From assembly GCF_041261205.1 (NCBI RefSeq), contig NZ_JBGCCH010000003.1, positions 62,001 through 126,000 of the forward strand: DNA of 64,000 nt, written 5' to 3'. This document shows, one piece after another, positions 48,526 through 57,201 of this stretch; position 1 is the stretch's first letter, and every line of letters begins with the position of its first letter. Under the pieces are notes generated by a model, which did not search any database, was not told the origin of the DNA, and saw only the letters and a list, made by a program, of their open reading frames with translations. The translations under genes were made by a program, and so were the position numbers. The stretch is from Catenulispora sp. MAP5-51. Lineage in GTDB: Bacteria > Actinomycetota > Actinomycetes > Streptomycetales > Catenulisporaceae.

Positions 48526-48951
48526 ACGCAAGGCGGTCGTGCTTTCCAGCACGGCCGCCATCGCCTTCTCCGCCGGGACGCGTCCCTCTCCGGGGGTCCA
48601 GATGAGCGTCTCGCGCGGGTCCTTCAGGGCCCGGTAAGCCGCCAACAGATCGTTCCCGACCACCGCGATCTGGTCGCCGAGCGCGAACACCCCGAGCGTC
48701 GGCAGCTCCCGCCAGGCCGGCGGCCGCGGGCTGTCCCAGCGCTCTATCCCCTGCGCGACGGTCGTGACCTGCGCGGCGAGCCAGTGACCGGCCCGCGCGC
48801 GGTCGCCGTAGGGCTCCAGCCGCTGGCCGAACTTCGAGTGCGGGAGCCGCCGGTAGCCCTCGGCGAGCTGGGTCAGTTCGCGCTCCAGCAGGTCTGCCGA
48901 CGAAGCTTCTTCGTCCGCACTGTGTTCCCCCGGTTTGGTGCTGGAAGTCAT
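48514..48951 (-). CDS. Conserved hypothetical protein
   Basis: A 145-residue, mainly helical, soluble protein without a recognised domain. It has an acidic N-terminus (HSADEEASSADLLERELTQL), a central stretch LPTLGVFALGDQIAVVGNDL and a C-terminal EKAMAAVLESTTALRRAL. No signal peptide or membrane segment. I recall similar short proteins in actinobacteria but cannot name a function. ATG 48951 is the first start that excludes low-complexity upstream sequence; no strong ribosome site is visible. Confidence 0.65.
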   Translation of the reverse strand: MTSSTKPGEHSADEEASSADLLERELTQLAEGYRRLPHSKFGQRLEPYGDRARAGHWLAAQVTTVAQGIERWDSPRPPAWRELPTLGVFALGDQIAVVGNDLLAAYRALKDPRETLIWTPGEGRVPAEKAMAAVLESTTALRRAL

Positions 48952-49123
48952 CCGGGAAGGATACGGGTGGCGAATGCCGCGGGAACGTCGCGGCACGTCA
49001 CCGACCGCCCGGATTTGCCTGGCGCCGGAATCGCCAGGTCCCGTTCCTCTTGCCAGTCGCCCGACCCTCAGGCACGCTGGCGCACACGGACCGTATGCCC
49101 AGTCCATTCGCGGAGGCGCCCGT

Positions 49124-49354
49124 ATGACGATCCACCACTCCGAACAGACCCATCGCAACCTCCTCGCCCGCATCCCCGCAGCCACCGGCCGCAGTCTGGA
49201 CACCTGGTTCCAGCTGGTCGACCAGGGCCCGTCGCTCCCGCGCTTCGAAGAGCGCGTCAGCTGGCTCCGGGCCGAGCACGACCTTCCGCGTGGCTACGCC
49301 AACGCGATCGTCCACGAGATGGACCTGAAGCGCGCAGCTCGCGCATTCGGATAA
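49124..49354 (+). CDS. DUF4287 domain small protein
   Basis: A 76-residue protein made almost entirely of a DUF4287 domain (TGRSLDTWFQLVDQ, then FEERVSWLRAEHDLPRGYAN and AIVHEMDLKRA). The domain is a small helical fold found alone or with DUF5655-type domains; its role is unknown, though nucleic-acid binding has been suggested. GGAGG lies 7 nt before ATG 49124. Too short for many gene callers but clearly coding. Confidence 0.85.
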   Translation: MTIHHSEQTHRNLLARIPAATGRSLDTWFQLVDQGPSLPRFEERVSWLRAEHDLPRGYANAIVHEMDLKRAARAFG

Positions 49355-49680
49355 GCCCCCCTCACCCCCCCGGAAACTCAAAAGCCCCCAAAGCCCCCAG
49401 AGCCCCCGGCGCGAGCCGCGGGCTCTCAACCTGCGCGCACGCACCCGTTCACAGGGCTCCGGCAGACGCCTCCGCGCACCGCATGTCGCCTGAATGCCCG
49501 CAGGCCCGGCGCGGCTCCCCTCGATGGACGTCCGCCTGAGCGAACGCCGCAGGAACACCAACCGGAAGTCCGGTGAAAGTCCTCTCCCTGTGCAGCGGGG
49601 CGCCCCTTGCGACCTGCGCCCGAACAGGACCTTCTGCGGACCAGCGCTGGAACTCGATCACGCTTTCGCGGAGTTCTCGC
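49355..49680. other. Gap without a recognised gene
   Basis: No frame here has homology I can recognise. The only patterns are the short palindrome GGGGCGCCCC (49597-49606) and a stretch at 49571-49600 vaguely like part of a cobalamin riboswitch, which I reject. Confidence 0.5.
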
Positions 49681-49686
49681 TACGCT
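49681..49686 (+). promoter_or_regulatory. Candidate -10 element of tRNA-Leu
   Basis: TACGCT, 35 nt before the tRNA, identical to the -10 hexamer of tRNA-Ser at 1325. No good -35 is seen. Confidence 0.4.
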
Positions 49687-49721
49687 GAAGCCCGAAGGAT
49701 CATCGGCGGTGATCACTTCGG

Positions 49722-49805
49722 GCCCAGATGGTGGAACAGGCAGACACAGCGAGCTTAAACCTCGCGGCCTTTATGGCGTTGCGGGTTCGACTCCCGCTCT
49801 GGGCA
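49722..49805 (+). tRNA. tRNA-Leu (anticodon UAA)
   Basis: An 84-nt class II tRNA. Acceptor GCCCAGA pairs with TCTGGGC, discriminator A49805. The anticodon stem GCGAG/CTCGC encloses CTTAAAC, giving anticodon TAA. A long variable arm and T arm GGTTCGACTCC are present. In actinomycetes TTA codons belong to a tRNA of this type; in Streptomyces the TTA-reading tRNA is the developmental regulator bldA. Confidence 0.93.
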
Positions 49806-49815
49806 CTCACGGCGG

Positions 49816-49841
49816 CCGGCCGGTCTGGGGAGACCGGCCGG
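49816..49841 (+). terminator. Terminator of tRNA-Leu
   Basis: An 11-bp perfect stem CCGGCCGGTCT / AGACCGGCCGG with a GGGG loop, 10 nt after the tRNA, followed by TCTTCT. Confidence 0.75.
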
Positions 49842-49885
49842 TCTTCTGCGTCAAGGTCCTTATACGGACGGTAAGGTGTGCCGCC

Positions 49886-50158
49886 ATGGGTGGGGAAATG
49901 CATGATCACGAGGACGACGAAGAGCTCGAGCCGCCGTGGCCGGGCTGGCGGACGCTGGTCTCCGGGCGGGCCGGGGCGGTCGCCGTGGTGCTGGTGATCG
50001 TGGTGGGGTTCTGGGCGTACCGGATGGTGGCGGCGCAGCAGCGGTACAACGCGCCGTCGAACACCCAGACCGTGTGCATCCCCATCAGCTACACGCCCAC
50101 CGCGCCGGGAAGCGTGCCCGTCTCCCTGCCCGCGGTGTGCGTCACGGCCCACGGGTGA
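49886..50158 (+). CDS. Small single-pass membrane protein
   Basis: A 90-residue protein: an acidic N-terminus (HDHEDDEELEPP), one membrane helix at about residues 31-47 (AVAVVLVIVVGFWAYRM), and a short outer tail with two cysteines (TVCIP, AVCVT) that may form a disulfide. No family recognised. ATG 49886 follows AAGGTG. The 3' end lies 28 nt from the convergent SGNH gene. Confidence 0.65.
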   Translation: MGGEMHDHEDDEELEPPWPGWRTLVSGRAGAVAVVLVIVVGFWAYRMVAAQQRYNAPSNTQTVCIPISYTPTAPGSVPVSLPAVCVTAHG

Positions 50159-50186
50159 CGCCGGGGCGCACTCAAACCTCGGCCGG

Positions 50187-51344
50187 TCAGGCCGAGGCCG
50201 ACTCCGTCGCGCTCGCGCCGGTCCCGGAAGAGCCCGCGCCCTTCGCCGCGGTCGCTTCGGTCACTTCGGCCACCTCGGCCACCTCGGCCACCTCGGCCTC
50301 TACTTCGGCCGCCGCCTCGCCGCTGACGACCACCGGCTCGGCGATCTGCTGCCGCCGCCGGTGCCGCAGGATGCCCCAGCCGGCGCGGGCGGCGCTGCCG
50401 ACCTCGCGGCCGACCTCGGTGCCGCCGTGCCGGGCGGCCAGCACCGCGGCGCGGGCCAGCGGCATGCGGGCCTCGCCGCGGGCCGGCTCCAGGACGTCCG
50501 GCTCGCCGGTCTCGGCGTCGGGCCAGCGGCCGATCGCGGCCGCGACCGAGGGGAGCAGGGCCATCGCCGCGGTGGCGTAGCCCTCGGCGCTGGGGTGGAA
50601 GCGGTCGGGGCCGAACATGTCCTCCGGGCGGGCGTCGAACTCCGGGCCCAGCAGGGAGCCCAGGGAGACCGTGCGGCCGCCGGCGGAGACCACCTCGATC
50701 GTCTGCGCGGCGGCGAGCTGGCGGGACCACCTGCGCGCCAGGCGCCGCAGCGGCTGCGCCACCGGCCGGATGGTGCCCAGGTCCGGGCAGGTGCCGACGA
50801 CGACCTCGGTGCCGGTCGCGCGCAGCCGGCGCACGGCGTCGCCCAGGAAGCGGACCGACTCGGCGACCTTGACGCGGTGGGTCACGTCGTTGGCGCCGAT
50901 CATGATCACGGCCACGTGCGGGGCCTTGCCGTCCGGGCCGCAGGCCAGCACCCGCTCCAGCTGCCAGCCCAGGTCCGAGGACTGGCCGCCGACCTTGGCC
51001 ACGTTGTGCAGCCGCACCGGCGAGCCGGCGGCCTCGGCCAGGCCGGAGGCCAGCAGCGCACCGACGGTGCGGGCGGACTCCGTCACCCCGTAGCCGGCCG
51101 CGGAACTGTCGCCCAGGACCGCGATGCGGATCACCTCGACCCCGGGCGCCGCGTACCACGCCCCGTAAACCCCGTCCGCGCGCGGGGGATCGCCCTTCGC
51201 GGGGCCGATGGCCCGCCGGGCGAGTTTCGCCTCGGCGACGATCAGCCCGATCGCACCGCCCGTGAGGACCCCGATCCCCCCGCCGCTCAGCGCGGCGGCA
51301 GCAGCGACGCGCTTGGCGACACCCAGCCTTGTGAGCCCGGTCAT
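50187..51344 (-). CDS. SGNH/GDSL-family hydrolase
   Basis: A 385-residue protein from ATG 51344 (AGGAGG 10 nt upstream). An N-terminal hydrophobic helix (residues 10-38) suggests membrane attachment. The SGNH blocks are clear: block I AVLGDSSAAGYG, block III GANDVTH, block V DRFHPSAEGYA. It probably removes acyl groups from lipids or glycans. The C-terminus is an Ala/Glu/Val repeat (EVAEVAEVAEVTEA) encoded by 9-bp tandem repeats near 50260-50300. It is divergent from the cystathionine beta-synthase gene. Confidence 0.85.
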   Translation of the reverse strand: MTGLTRLGVAKRVAAAAALSGGGIGVLTGGAIGLIVAEAKLARRAIGPAKGDPPRADGVYGAWYAAPGVEVIRIAVLGDSSAAGYGVTESARTVGALLASGLAEAAGSPVRLHNVAKVGGQSSDLGWQLERVLACGPDGKAPHVAVIMIGANDVTHRVKVAESVRFLGDAVRRLRATGTEVVVGTCPDLGTIRPVAQPLRRLARRWSRQLAAAQTIEVVSAGGRTVSLGSLLGPEFDARPEDMFGPDRFHPSAEGYATAAMALLPSVAAAIGRWPDAETGEPDVLEPARGEARMPLARAAVLAARHGGTEVGREVGSAARAGWGILRHRRRQQIAEPVVVSGEAAAEVEAEVAEVAEVAEVTEATAAKGAGSSGTGASATESASA

Positions 51345-51512
51345 CGTCGACACACCTCCTACTACAAGCCTCAACTGAAGTATGTCCGCCGTTCCAGCGA
51401 CCTTACCTTGGGCACTGTTGGCTACGGCGGAGCGGTGGTGCACCGTAGGCTGGTAACCACCGTAGAGAGCCACCGTAGACAGCCGTCCCCCGAGGAAGCG
51501 GAGACACCGCCG

Positions 51513-52904
51513 ATGAAGTACGCCGAGTCCATGGTCGATCTGGTGGGGAACACCCCGCTGGTGAAGCTGAACAACGTCACCAAGGGACTCCAGGCCACCG
51601 TCCTCGCCAAGGTCGAGTACTTCAACCCGGGCGGCTCGGTGAAGGACCGGATCGCGCTGCGGATGATCGAGGCCGCGGAGCGCTCCGGCGCGCTCAAGCC
51701 CGGCGGCACCATCGTGGAGCCCACCTCCGGCAACACCGGTGTGGGATTGGCCATAGTAGCGCAGCAGAAGGGCTACAAGTGCGTCTTCGTGTGCCCGGAC
51801 AAGGTCTCCACCGACAAGATCAACGTGCTGCGGGCCTACGGCGCCGAAGTCGTCGTGTGCCCCTACGCGGTGGCCCCGGAGCACCCGGACTCGTACTACA
51901 ACGTCTCCGACCGCCTGGTCCGCGAGATCCCCGGCGCCTGGAAGCCCGACCAGTACTCCAACCCTGAGAACCCGGCCTCGCACTACCACTCCACCGGCCC
52001 GGAGCTCTGGGACCAGACCGAGGGCAAGATCACGGCGTTCGTCGCCGGCGTCGGCACCGGCGGCACCATCTCCGGGACCGGCCGCTACCTCAAGGACGTC
52101 TCCGGCGGCGCGGTCAAGGTCATCGGCGCCGACCCCGAGGGCTCGGTCTACTCCGGCGGCAGCGGCCGCCCCTACCTGGTGGAGGGCGTCGGCGAGGACT
52201 TCTGGCCGACCGCCTACGACCGCGACGTGGCCGACGAGATCATCGCGGTGTCCGACAAGGACTCCTTCCTGATGACCCGCCGCCTGGCCCGCGAGGAGGG
52301 CCTGCTGGTCGGCGGCTCCTGCGGCATGGCCGTGGTGGCCGCGCTGGAGTACGCCGAGCGCCTGGGCCCGGACGACGTCGTCGTGGTGATCCTGCCGGAC
52401 TCCGGCCGCGGCTACCTGTCGAAGATCTTCAACGACGACTGGATGGCCGACTACGGCTTCCTGAACCCCGGCACCGAGGAGCCCACCGTGGCCGAGGTGT
52501 TCGCGCGCAAGGGCCAGGGCCTGCCGGACCTGGTCCATATGCACCCGCACGAGACCGTCGGCGAGGCCATCGAGACGCTGCGCGAGTACGGCGTGTCCCA
52601 GATGCCCGTGGTCAAGGAGGAGCCGCCGGTCATGGCCGCCGAGGTGATCGGCTCCATCGTCGAGCGGGACCTGCTGCGCGCGCTGTTCTACGAGAAGGCC
52701 GCGCTGGAGGACCGCCTGGACGAGCACATGTCCGCGCCGCTGCCCCAGGTCGGTTCCGGCGAGCCGGTGTCCGCGCTGGTCACCGCGCTCGAGGCGGCGG
52801 ACGCCGCGGTGGTGCTGGTCGAGGGCAAGCCCAAGGGCGTGGTGAGCCGCCAGGACCTGCTGGGCTTCCTCGGGCACGAGGCCTCGGTCCAGCTGGGCAG
52901 CTGA
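51513..52904 (+). CDS. cbs: Cystathionine beta-synthase
   Basis: A 463-residue PLP enzyme. Lys44 in NPGGSVKDRIAL binds the cofactor, SGNTGVGLA contacts substrate, and GTGGTISGTGRYL holds the PLP phosphate. Two CBS domains cover about residues 335-463 (HPHETVGEAIETLREYGVSQ, then VVSRQDLLGFLG), as in the actinobacterial enzyme. It joins serine and homocysteine into cystathionine for transsulfuration. GAGGAAGCGGAG precedes ATG 51513. ACCGTAG is repeated three times just upstream (51440-51480). Confidence 0.93.
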   Translation: MKYAESMVDLVGNTPLVKLNNVTKGLQATVLAKVEYFNPGGSVKDRIALRMIEAAERSGALKPGGTIVEPTSGNTGVGLAIVAQQKGYKCVFVCPDKVSTDKINVLRAYGAEVVVCPYAVAPEHPDSYYNVSDRLVREIPGAWKPDQYSNPENPASHYHSTGPELWDQTEGKITAFVAGVGTGGTISGTGRYLKDVSGGAVKVIGADPEGSVYSGGSGRPYLVEGVGEDFWPTAYDRDVADEIIAVSDKDSFLMTRRLAREEGLLVGGSCGMAVVAALEYAERLGPDDVVVVILPDSGRGYLSKIFNDDWMADYGFLNPGTEEPTVAEVFARKGQGLPDLVHMHPHETVGEAIETLREYGVSQMPVVKEEPPVMAAEVIGSIVERDLLRALFYEKAALEDRLDEHMSAPLPQVGSGEPVSALVTALEAADAAVVLVEGKPKGVVSRQDLLGFLGHEASVQLGS

Positions 52905-52949
52905 GCCTCACGTCTCGCCCGGCCCGCCAGCCGGGCAGCTGAGCCTCAC
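52895..52949. repeat. 17-bp direct repeat spanning two stop codons
   Basis: GGGCAGCTGAGCCTCAC occurs at 52895-52911 and 52933-52949. The first copy holds the CBS stop codon and the second the stop codon of the convergent PucR gene. Confidence 0.8.
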
Positions 52950-54097
52950 CCGCCCACCAGCGGGGCCAGCGACACCCCCAGGTGCAGCCGCAACCGGTCT
53001 CGACCGTCAGCCAGGTCGAGACCGGTGAGCCGTTCGATCTTCTCCAGCCGGTGGTACAGCGTCTGCCGGTGGATGCTCAGCGCGGCGGCCGTCTGCTGCG
53101 CGCTTCCCGCGTGGTCGAGGTACGTCCGCGTGGTGACGAGCAGGTCCGGCTCCTCCAGGAGCCGCCGCACTGCGGGATCCACCACCGCGTCCCGCAGTTC
53201 CCGCTGCGGACCGCACGCCAGGAGCCGGTAGATCCCCAGATCCGTCCACACCGCCGTGGGCCGGAACGCCGGGACCGCACGTCCCACCCGCACCGCGAGC
53301 CGCGCCTCGCGCCAGCTGGACCGGGCCTCGGCCAGGTCCTCGCGCGGCGCGCCGATCCCGACCAGTACGTTGCCCCGCGCATCGCTGTCCAGGCGTTCTC
53401 TATAGAGCTCCAACGCACGCTCGGCCACATCGGCGACGGAGTGCGGTTCCGGAACCAGCAGGCTGATGTGATCCGTCTCCGGGGCCGCCAGGACGGACCG
53501 CGGAAGCCGCCACAGGTTGAGCGGTACGGACTGCCAGTCCTGGTCCCGCGTCTCCAGGACCACCACAGTGATCCGCCGGTCCCGGTCCACCAGTCCCAGC
53601 TCGGAGATCTCCTCGGCGGCCTGCTCCGCCACTGCGCGGTCGGGGGAGAGCAAGTTCTGGAGGCGCTCCTCCGTCCGCTCCCGGACCCGCGCCTGTTGCG
53701 CCAGTAGTGCGCCGGCCCGGGACGCCTCGTGCATAGCGCTGGCGAGCAGTGCGTCGTCCAGGTGACCGTCCTCGTCGAGCAGCCAGACGTACCCGTACGT
53801 CACCCCGTTCCACCGCGCAGGCAGACACACCCGCGGCAGGATCCCGTGTTCCGGGTCCGCCGGGGTCCGCACCGGCCGGTCGCTGCGCGCGATGCCGAAC
53901 CCCTCGAACCAGGCCCGCACCTCCGGGGTGGAGCGCCGCTGGAGGATCGAGCGCTGGCGGATCACGTCCAGACCGCCGGACTGCGAGGCGAAGGCCACCA
54001 GGTCGAAGTCGCGGTCCTCCAACGTCGCCGAGGACGAGGCCAGCTGGGAGACCAGGTCCACGAGGTCCTGCAGCTGATCGGTGGTCGGGGTCGCCAT
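52946..54097 (-). CDS. PucR-family regulator, probable controller of proline catabolism
   Basis: A 383-residue regulator. The N-terminal two thirds include a GGDEF-like fold (PucR type, ITVVVLETRDQDWQSVPLNL). The C-terminal PucR HTH is typical (LLVTTRTYLDHAGSAQQTAA, then ALSIHRQTLYHRLEKIERLT). It is divergent from the proline dehydrogenase gene, the arrangement seen for proline-responsive activators in actinobacteria. So it probably activates the two downstream genes when proline is present. ATG 54097. Confidence 0.88.
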   Translation of the reverse strand: MATPTTDQLQDLVDLVSQLASSSATLEDRDFDLVAFASQSGGLDVIRQRSILQRRSTPEVRAWFEGFGIARSDRPVRTPADPEHGILPRVCLPARWNGVTYGYVWLLDEDGHLDDALLASAMHEASRAGALLAQQARVRERTEERLQNLLSPDRAVAEQAAEEISELGLVDRDRRITVVVLETRDQDWQSVPLNLWRLPRSVLAAPETDHISLLVPEPHSVADVAERALELYRERLDSDARGNVLVGIGAPREDLAEARSSWREARLAVRVGRAVPAFRPTAVWTDLGIYRLLACGPQRELRDAVVDPAVRRLLEEPDLLVTTRTYLDHAGSAQQTAAALSIHRQTLYHRLEKIERLTGLDLADGRDRLRLHLGVSLAPLVGG

Positions 54098-54236
54098 CAG
54101 ACAAGTGTATGGCGAAATCGGGCGATGATCGTGGCAGTCGTCCATATCCCCGCTGGACACACCGATCTAGCGTGGCCCCCACAGGCTCCACGACCGCTGC
54201 GCCACCAGGTGCGCCACCAGGAAAGACAGGCCCGCC

Positions 54237-55163
54237 ATGCTCAGCCAGACGCTGCTAGCCGCGTCCCGTAGCGCCAAGATGCGCGGGACGATCACCGGCT
54301 TCCCCCTGACCCGCCGCGTGGTCGACCGCTTCGTCGCGGGCGACAACCTGGACCAGGCCAGCCTGATCATCAGCGATCTGGTCGGCGAGGGCCTGGCGGT
54401 CACCGTGGACCGGCTCGGCGAGGACACCCTGGACGCCTCCGACGCCGCCGCCACCCGCGACGCCTACCTGGAGATGCTCAAGCGCTTCGCCGACCTGGGC
54501 ATCGCGCACCGCACCGAGGTCTCGCTCAAGCTCTCCGCGCTCGGTCAGAAGCTCCCGAAGGACGCCGAGAAGATCGCCCTGGAGAACGCCATCGCGATCG
54601 CCGAGGCGGCCCGCGACGCCGGCACCACCATGACCCTGGACATGGAGGACCACACCACCGTCGACGCCACCCTGGGCGCCCTGCGCGAGCTGCGCGGCGA
54701 CTTCCCGTGGGTGGGCGTGGCGATCCAGGCCGCGCTGTTCCGCACCGAGGGCGACATCACCGACCTGGCCACCGCCGGCTCCCGGGTCCGGCTGGTGAAG
54801 GGCGCCTACATGGAGCCCGCCTCGGTCGCGCACCAGGACAAGCACGACGTCGACAAGGCATACGTGCGCGCCATGCGGACCCTGATGCGCTCCTCGGCGT
54901 ACCCGATGATCGCCAGCCACGACCAGCGCATGATCGACATCGCGCACGCACTGATCTCCGAGACCGGCCGCGCGCAGGACGCCCAGGAGTTCCAGATGCT
55001 GCACGGCATCCGGACCACCGAGCAGCACCGCCTGGTTGCCGACGGCGACACAATGCGCGTGTACGTGCCCTTCGGCGACGACTGGTACGGCTACTTCATG
55101 CGCCGCCTGGCCGAGCGCCCGGCCAACGTCATGTTCTTCCTGAACTCGCTCGTCAAGCGCTAG
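54237..55163 (+). CDS. Proline dehydrogenase
   Basis: A 308-residue monofunctional PRODH with a TIM-barrel and FAD. Motifs: EVSLKLSALGQKL, TMTLDMEDHTTVD, RLVKGAYMEP with the FAD-binding Lys, and the substrate-gripping YFMRRLAERP near the C-terminus, whose paired arginines hold the proline carboxylate. It oxidises proline to pyrroline-5-carboxylate and feeds electrons to quinone. The gene lies 23 nt upstream of pruA, so the two form an operon. Confidence 0.93.
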   Translation: MLSQTLLAASRSAKMRGTITGFPLTRRVVDRFVAGDNLDQASLIISDLVGEGLAVTVDRLGEDTLDASDAAATRDAYLEMLKRFADLGIAHRTEVSLKLSALGQKLPKDAEKIALENAIAIAEAARDAGTTMTLDMEDHTTVDATLGALRELRGDFPWVGVAIQAALFRTEGDITDLATAGSRVRLVKGAYMEPASVAHQDKHDVDKAYVRAMRTLMRSSAYPMIASHDQRMIDIAHALISETGRAQDAQEFQMLHGIRTTEQHRLVADGDTMRVYVPFGDDWYGYFMRRLAERPANVMFFLNSLVKR

Positions 55164-55186
55164 AAGAGGGGATCCCCCGCACCACT

Positions 55187-56818
55187 ATGGATGCCATCAC
55201 CCACACCCCCGCCCCGGTCAACGAGCCGATCCGCGGCTACGCCCCGGGCTCGGCCGAGCGCGAGTCGCTGCAGCGCCGCGTCGCCGAGATCGCCTCCGAG
55301 CGCCACGAACTGCCGATGACGATCGCCGGGAAGCGCCGGATGGGCGCCGGCGAGCGCGTCGAGGTCGTCCAGCCGCACAACCACAAGCACGTGCTCGGCG
55401 ACACCGCCAACGCCTCCGCGGCCGACGTCGCGGACGCCGTGGCGGCGGCCAAGGCGGCGGCGCCGGCGTGGCGCGCGCTGCCCTTCGACGAGCGCGCGGC
55501 GGTCATCCTGCGCGCGGCGGACCTGCTGTCCGGCCCCTGGCGCGACACCGTCAACGCCGCGACCCTGCTGGGCCAGTCGAAGTCGGCGCAGCAGGCGGAG
55601 ATCGACAGCGCCTGCGAGCTGATCGACTTCTGGCGGTTCAACGTGCACTTCGCCCGGCAGATCCTGGCCGAGCAGCCGCCGGCCAACTCCGCCGGGGTCT
55701 GGAACCGCACCGACTACCGCCCGCTGGACGGCTTCGTCACCGCGATCACCCCGTTCAACTTCACCGCCATCGCCGGCAACCTGCCGACCGCGCCGGCGCT
55801 GATGGGCAACACCGTGGTGTGGAAGCCCTCGCCGACGCAGCAGCTGGCCGCGCAGTACACGATGGAGCTGCTGGAGGCCGCCGGGCTCCCGGCCGGCGTC
55901 ATCAACCTGGTCACCGGCGACGGCCTGGCGGTCAGCGAGGTCGCGCTGAACGACCCCGAGTTCGGCGGTCTGCACTTCACCGGCTCCACCAAGACGTTCA
56001 AGACCCTGTGGCGCCAGACCGCGGAGAACCTGGACGTCTACCGTTCCTACCCGCGGATCGTGGGCGAGACCGGCGGCAAGGACTTCGTGGTCGCGCACCC
56101 CAGCGCCGACGCGGCCGCCCTGGTCACCGCGCTGGTCCGGGGCGCGTTCGAGTACCAGGGGCAGAAGTGCTCCGCGGCCTCGCGCGCCTACATCCCGCGC
56201 TCCCTGTGGGAGTCCGGCGTGCGGGAGCAGCTGGCCGACGTCACCGGGACCATCACCTACGGCGACGTCACCGACTTCTCCTTCTTCGGCGGCGCGGTGA
56301 TCGACCGGCGGGCCTTCACCAAGCACAGCGACCTGTTCGCGCGGGTCCGTGCCGAGGGCAAGGTCGAGATCCTCGCGGGCGCCACGGCGGACGACTCGCA
56401 GGGCTTCTTCGTGCAGCCGACGGTCCTGGTCGGCGAGGACCCGCACCACGAGATCTTCACCGACGAGTTCTTCGGTCCGATCCTCGCGGTGCACGTCTAT
56501 GACGACGCGCGCTATAGCGAAGTCCTGGAGTTGGTCGACAGCTCGACCCCCTATGCGCTGACCGGCTCCGTGTTCGCCACGGACCGCGCGGCCGTCGAGG
56601 AAGCGCACAGCAAGCTGCGCTTCGCCGCCGGCAACTTCTACGTCAACGACAAGCCGACCGGAGCGGTCGTCGGGCAACAGCCCTTCGGCGGCGGTCGGGC
56701 CTCCGGAACCAACGACAAGGCCGGCTCCGCGCAGAACCTGATGCGCTGGCTGAGCCCTCGCACGGTGAAGGAGACGTTCGTGCCGCCGGTCGACCACCGG
56801 TACCCGCACATGGGCTGA
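55187..56818 (+). CDS. pruA: Delta-1-pyrroline-5-carboxylate dehydrogenase
   Basis: A 543-residue aldehyde dehydrogenase of the P5CDH class. Catalytic Cys328 lies in EYQGQKCSAASR, the general-base Glu in IVGETGGKD and the NAD-binding GSTKTFK and AITPFNFTAI motifs are present. The C-terminus (QPFGGGRASGTNDKAGSAQN) matches the family. It oxidises glutamate semialdehyde to glutamate, completing proline breakdown begun by the preceding gene. ATG 55187 follows GAAGAGGGG. Confidence 0.95.
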   Translation: MDAITHTPAPVNEPIRGYAPGSAERESLQRRVAEIASERHELPMTIAGKRRMGAGERVEVVQPHNHKHVLGDTANASAADVADAVAAAKAAAPAWRALPFDERAAVILRAADLLSGPWRDTVNAATLLGQSKSAQQAEIDSACELIDFWRFNVHFARQILAEQPPANSAGVWNRTDYRPLDGFVTAITPFNFTAIAGNLPTAPALMGNTVVWKPSPTQQLAAQYTMELLEAAGLPAGVINLVTGDGLAVSEVALNDPEFGGLHFTGSTKTFKTLWRQTAENLDVYRSYPRIVGETGGKDFVVAHPSADAAALVTALVRGAFEYQGQKCSAASRAYIPRSLWESGVREQLADVTGTITYGDVTDFSFFGGAVIDRRAFTKHSDLFARVRAEGKVEILAGATADDSQGFFVQPTVLVGEDPHHEIFTDEFFGPILAVHVYDDARYSEVLELVDSSTPYALTGSVFATDRAAVEEAHSKLRFAAGNFYVNDKPTGAVVGQQPFGGGRASGTNDKAGSAQNLMRWLSPRTVKETFVPPVDHRYPHMG

Positions 56819-56877
56819 CGGCCACCCTCAACCGCCAGCCCGTTGGCTGCCGCTCCTGGGGCGCTCCTAGGGCGATC

Positions 56878-57093
56878 TTAAGAGCAGCAGCCGCCGCCGC
56901 AGCATCCGCCAGCGTTGCCGGATGCTGCGGCGGACTTGTTTCCGCCTCCGACGTTCACGGCTACTGCGGAGATGAGCTTGACGGTGTCGTCGTGGCCCGC
57001 GGGGCACACGGCGGGAGCCGAGGCCTCGGACATCGGACGCGAGAGCTCGAAGGTGTCGCCACAGGCGCGACAGCGGTACTCGTAACGGGCCAT
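56878..57093 (-). CDS. FmdB-family zinc-ribbon protein
   Basis: A 71-residue protein. The zinc ribbon is MARYEYRCRACGDTFE...VCPAGHDDT with the four ligands CxxC and CxxxH. A Gly-rich linker leads to a cysteine-rich end (GGCCGGGCCS), frequent in the FmdB group. Function of the group is unresolved; roles in transcription or metal handling have been suggested. Start ATG 57093. Divergent from the mycosin gene. Confidence 0.85.
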   Translation of the reverse strand: MARYEYRCRACGDTFELSRPMSEASAPAVCPAGHDDTVKLISAVAVNVGGGNKSAAASGNAGGCCGGGCCS

Positions 57094-57117
57094 ACGCCGA
57101 ATCATAAACGGTAAGTG

Positions 57118-57139
57118 TTTTCCGCCTAGTGTCGGAAAA
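57118..57139. promoter_or_regulatory. AT-rich inverted repeat between FmdB and mycosin genes
   Basis: TTTTCCG (57118-57124) and CGGAAAA (57133-57139) are exact inverse complements with an 8-nt spacer, in an AT-rich divergent promoter region. Confidence 0.45.
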
Positions 57140-57201
57140 GGGTCTATTAAGATCTTCACAGAGGTTTGCGTTATCTGATACGACCCGCGATCCTATAGCG
57201 C

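Noticed and set aside
49571-49600. Partial resemblance to a cobalamin riboswitch (GGTGAAAGTCC and a GC-rich follow-on)
   Set aside because: No B12-box or full set of stems, and the downstream gene is a tRNA.
50187-52877. 896-codon minus frame through the SGNH hydrolase and antisense to cbs
   Set aside because: Homology ends at ATG 51344; the rest mirrors the cbs gene.
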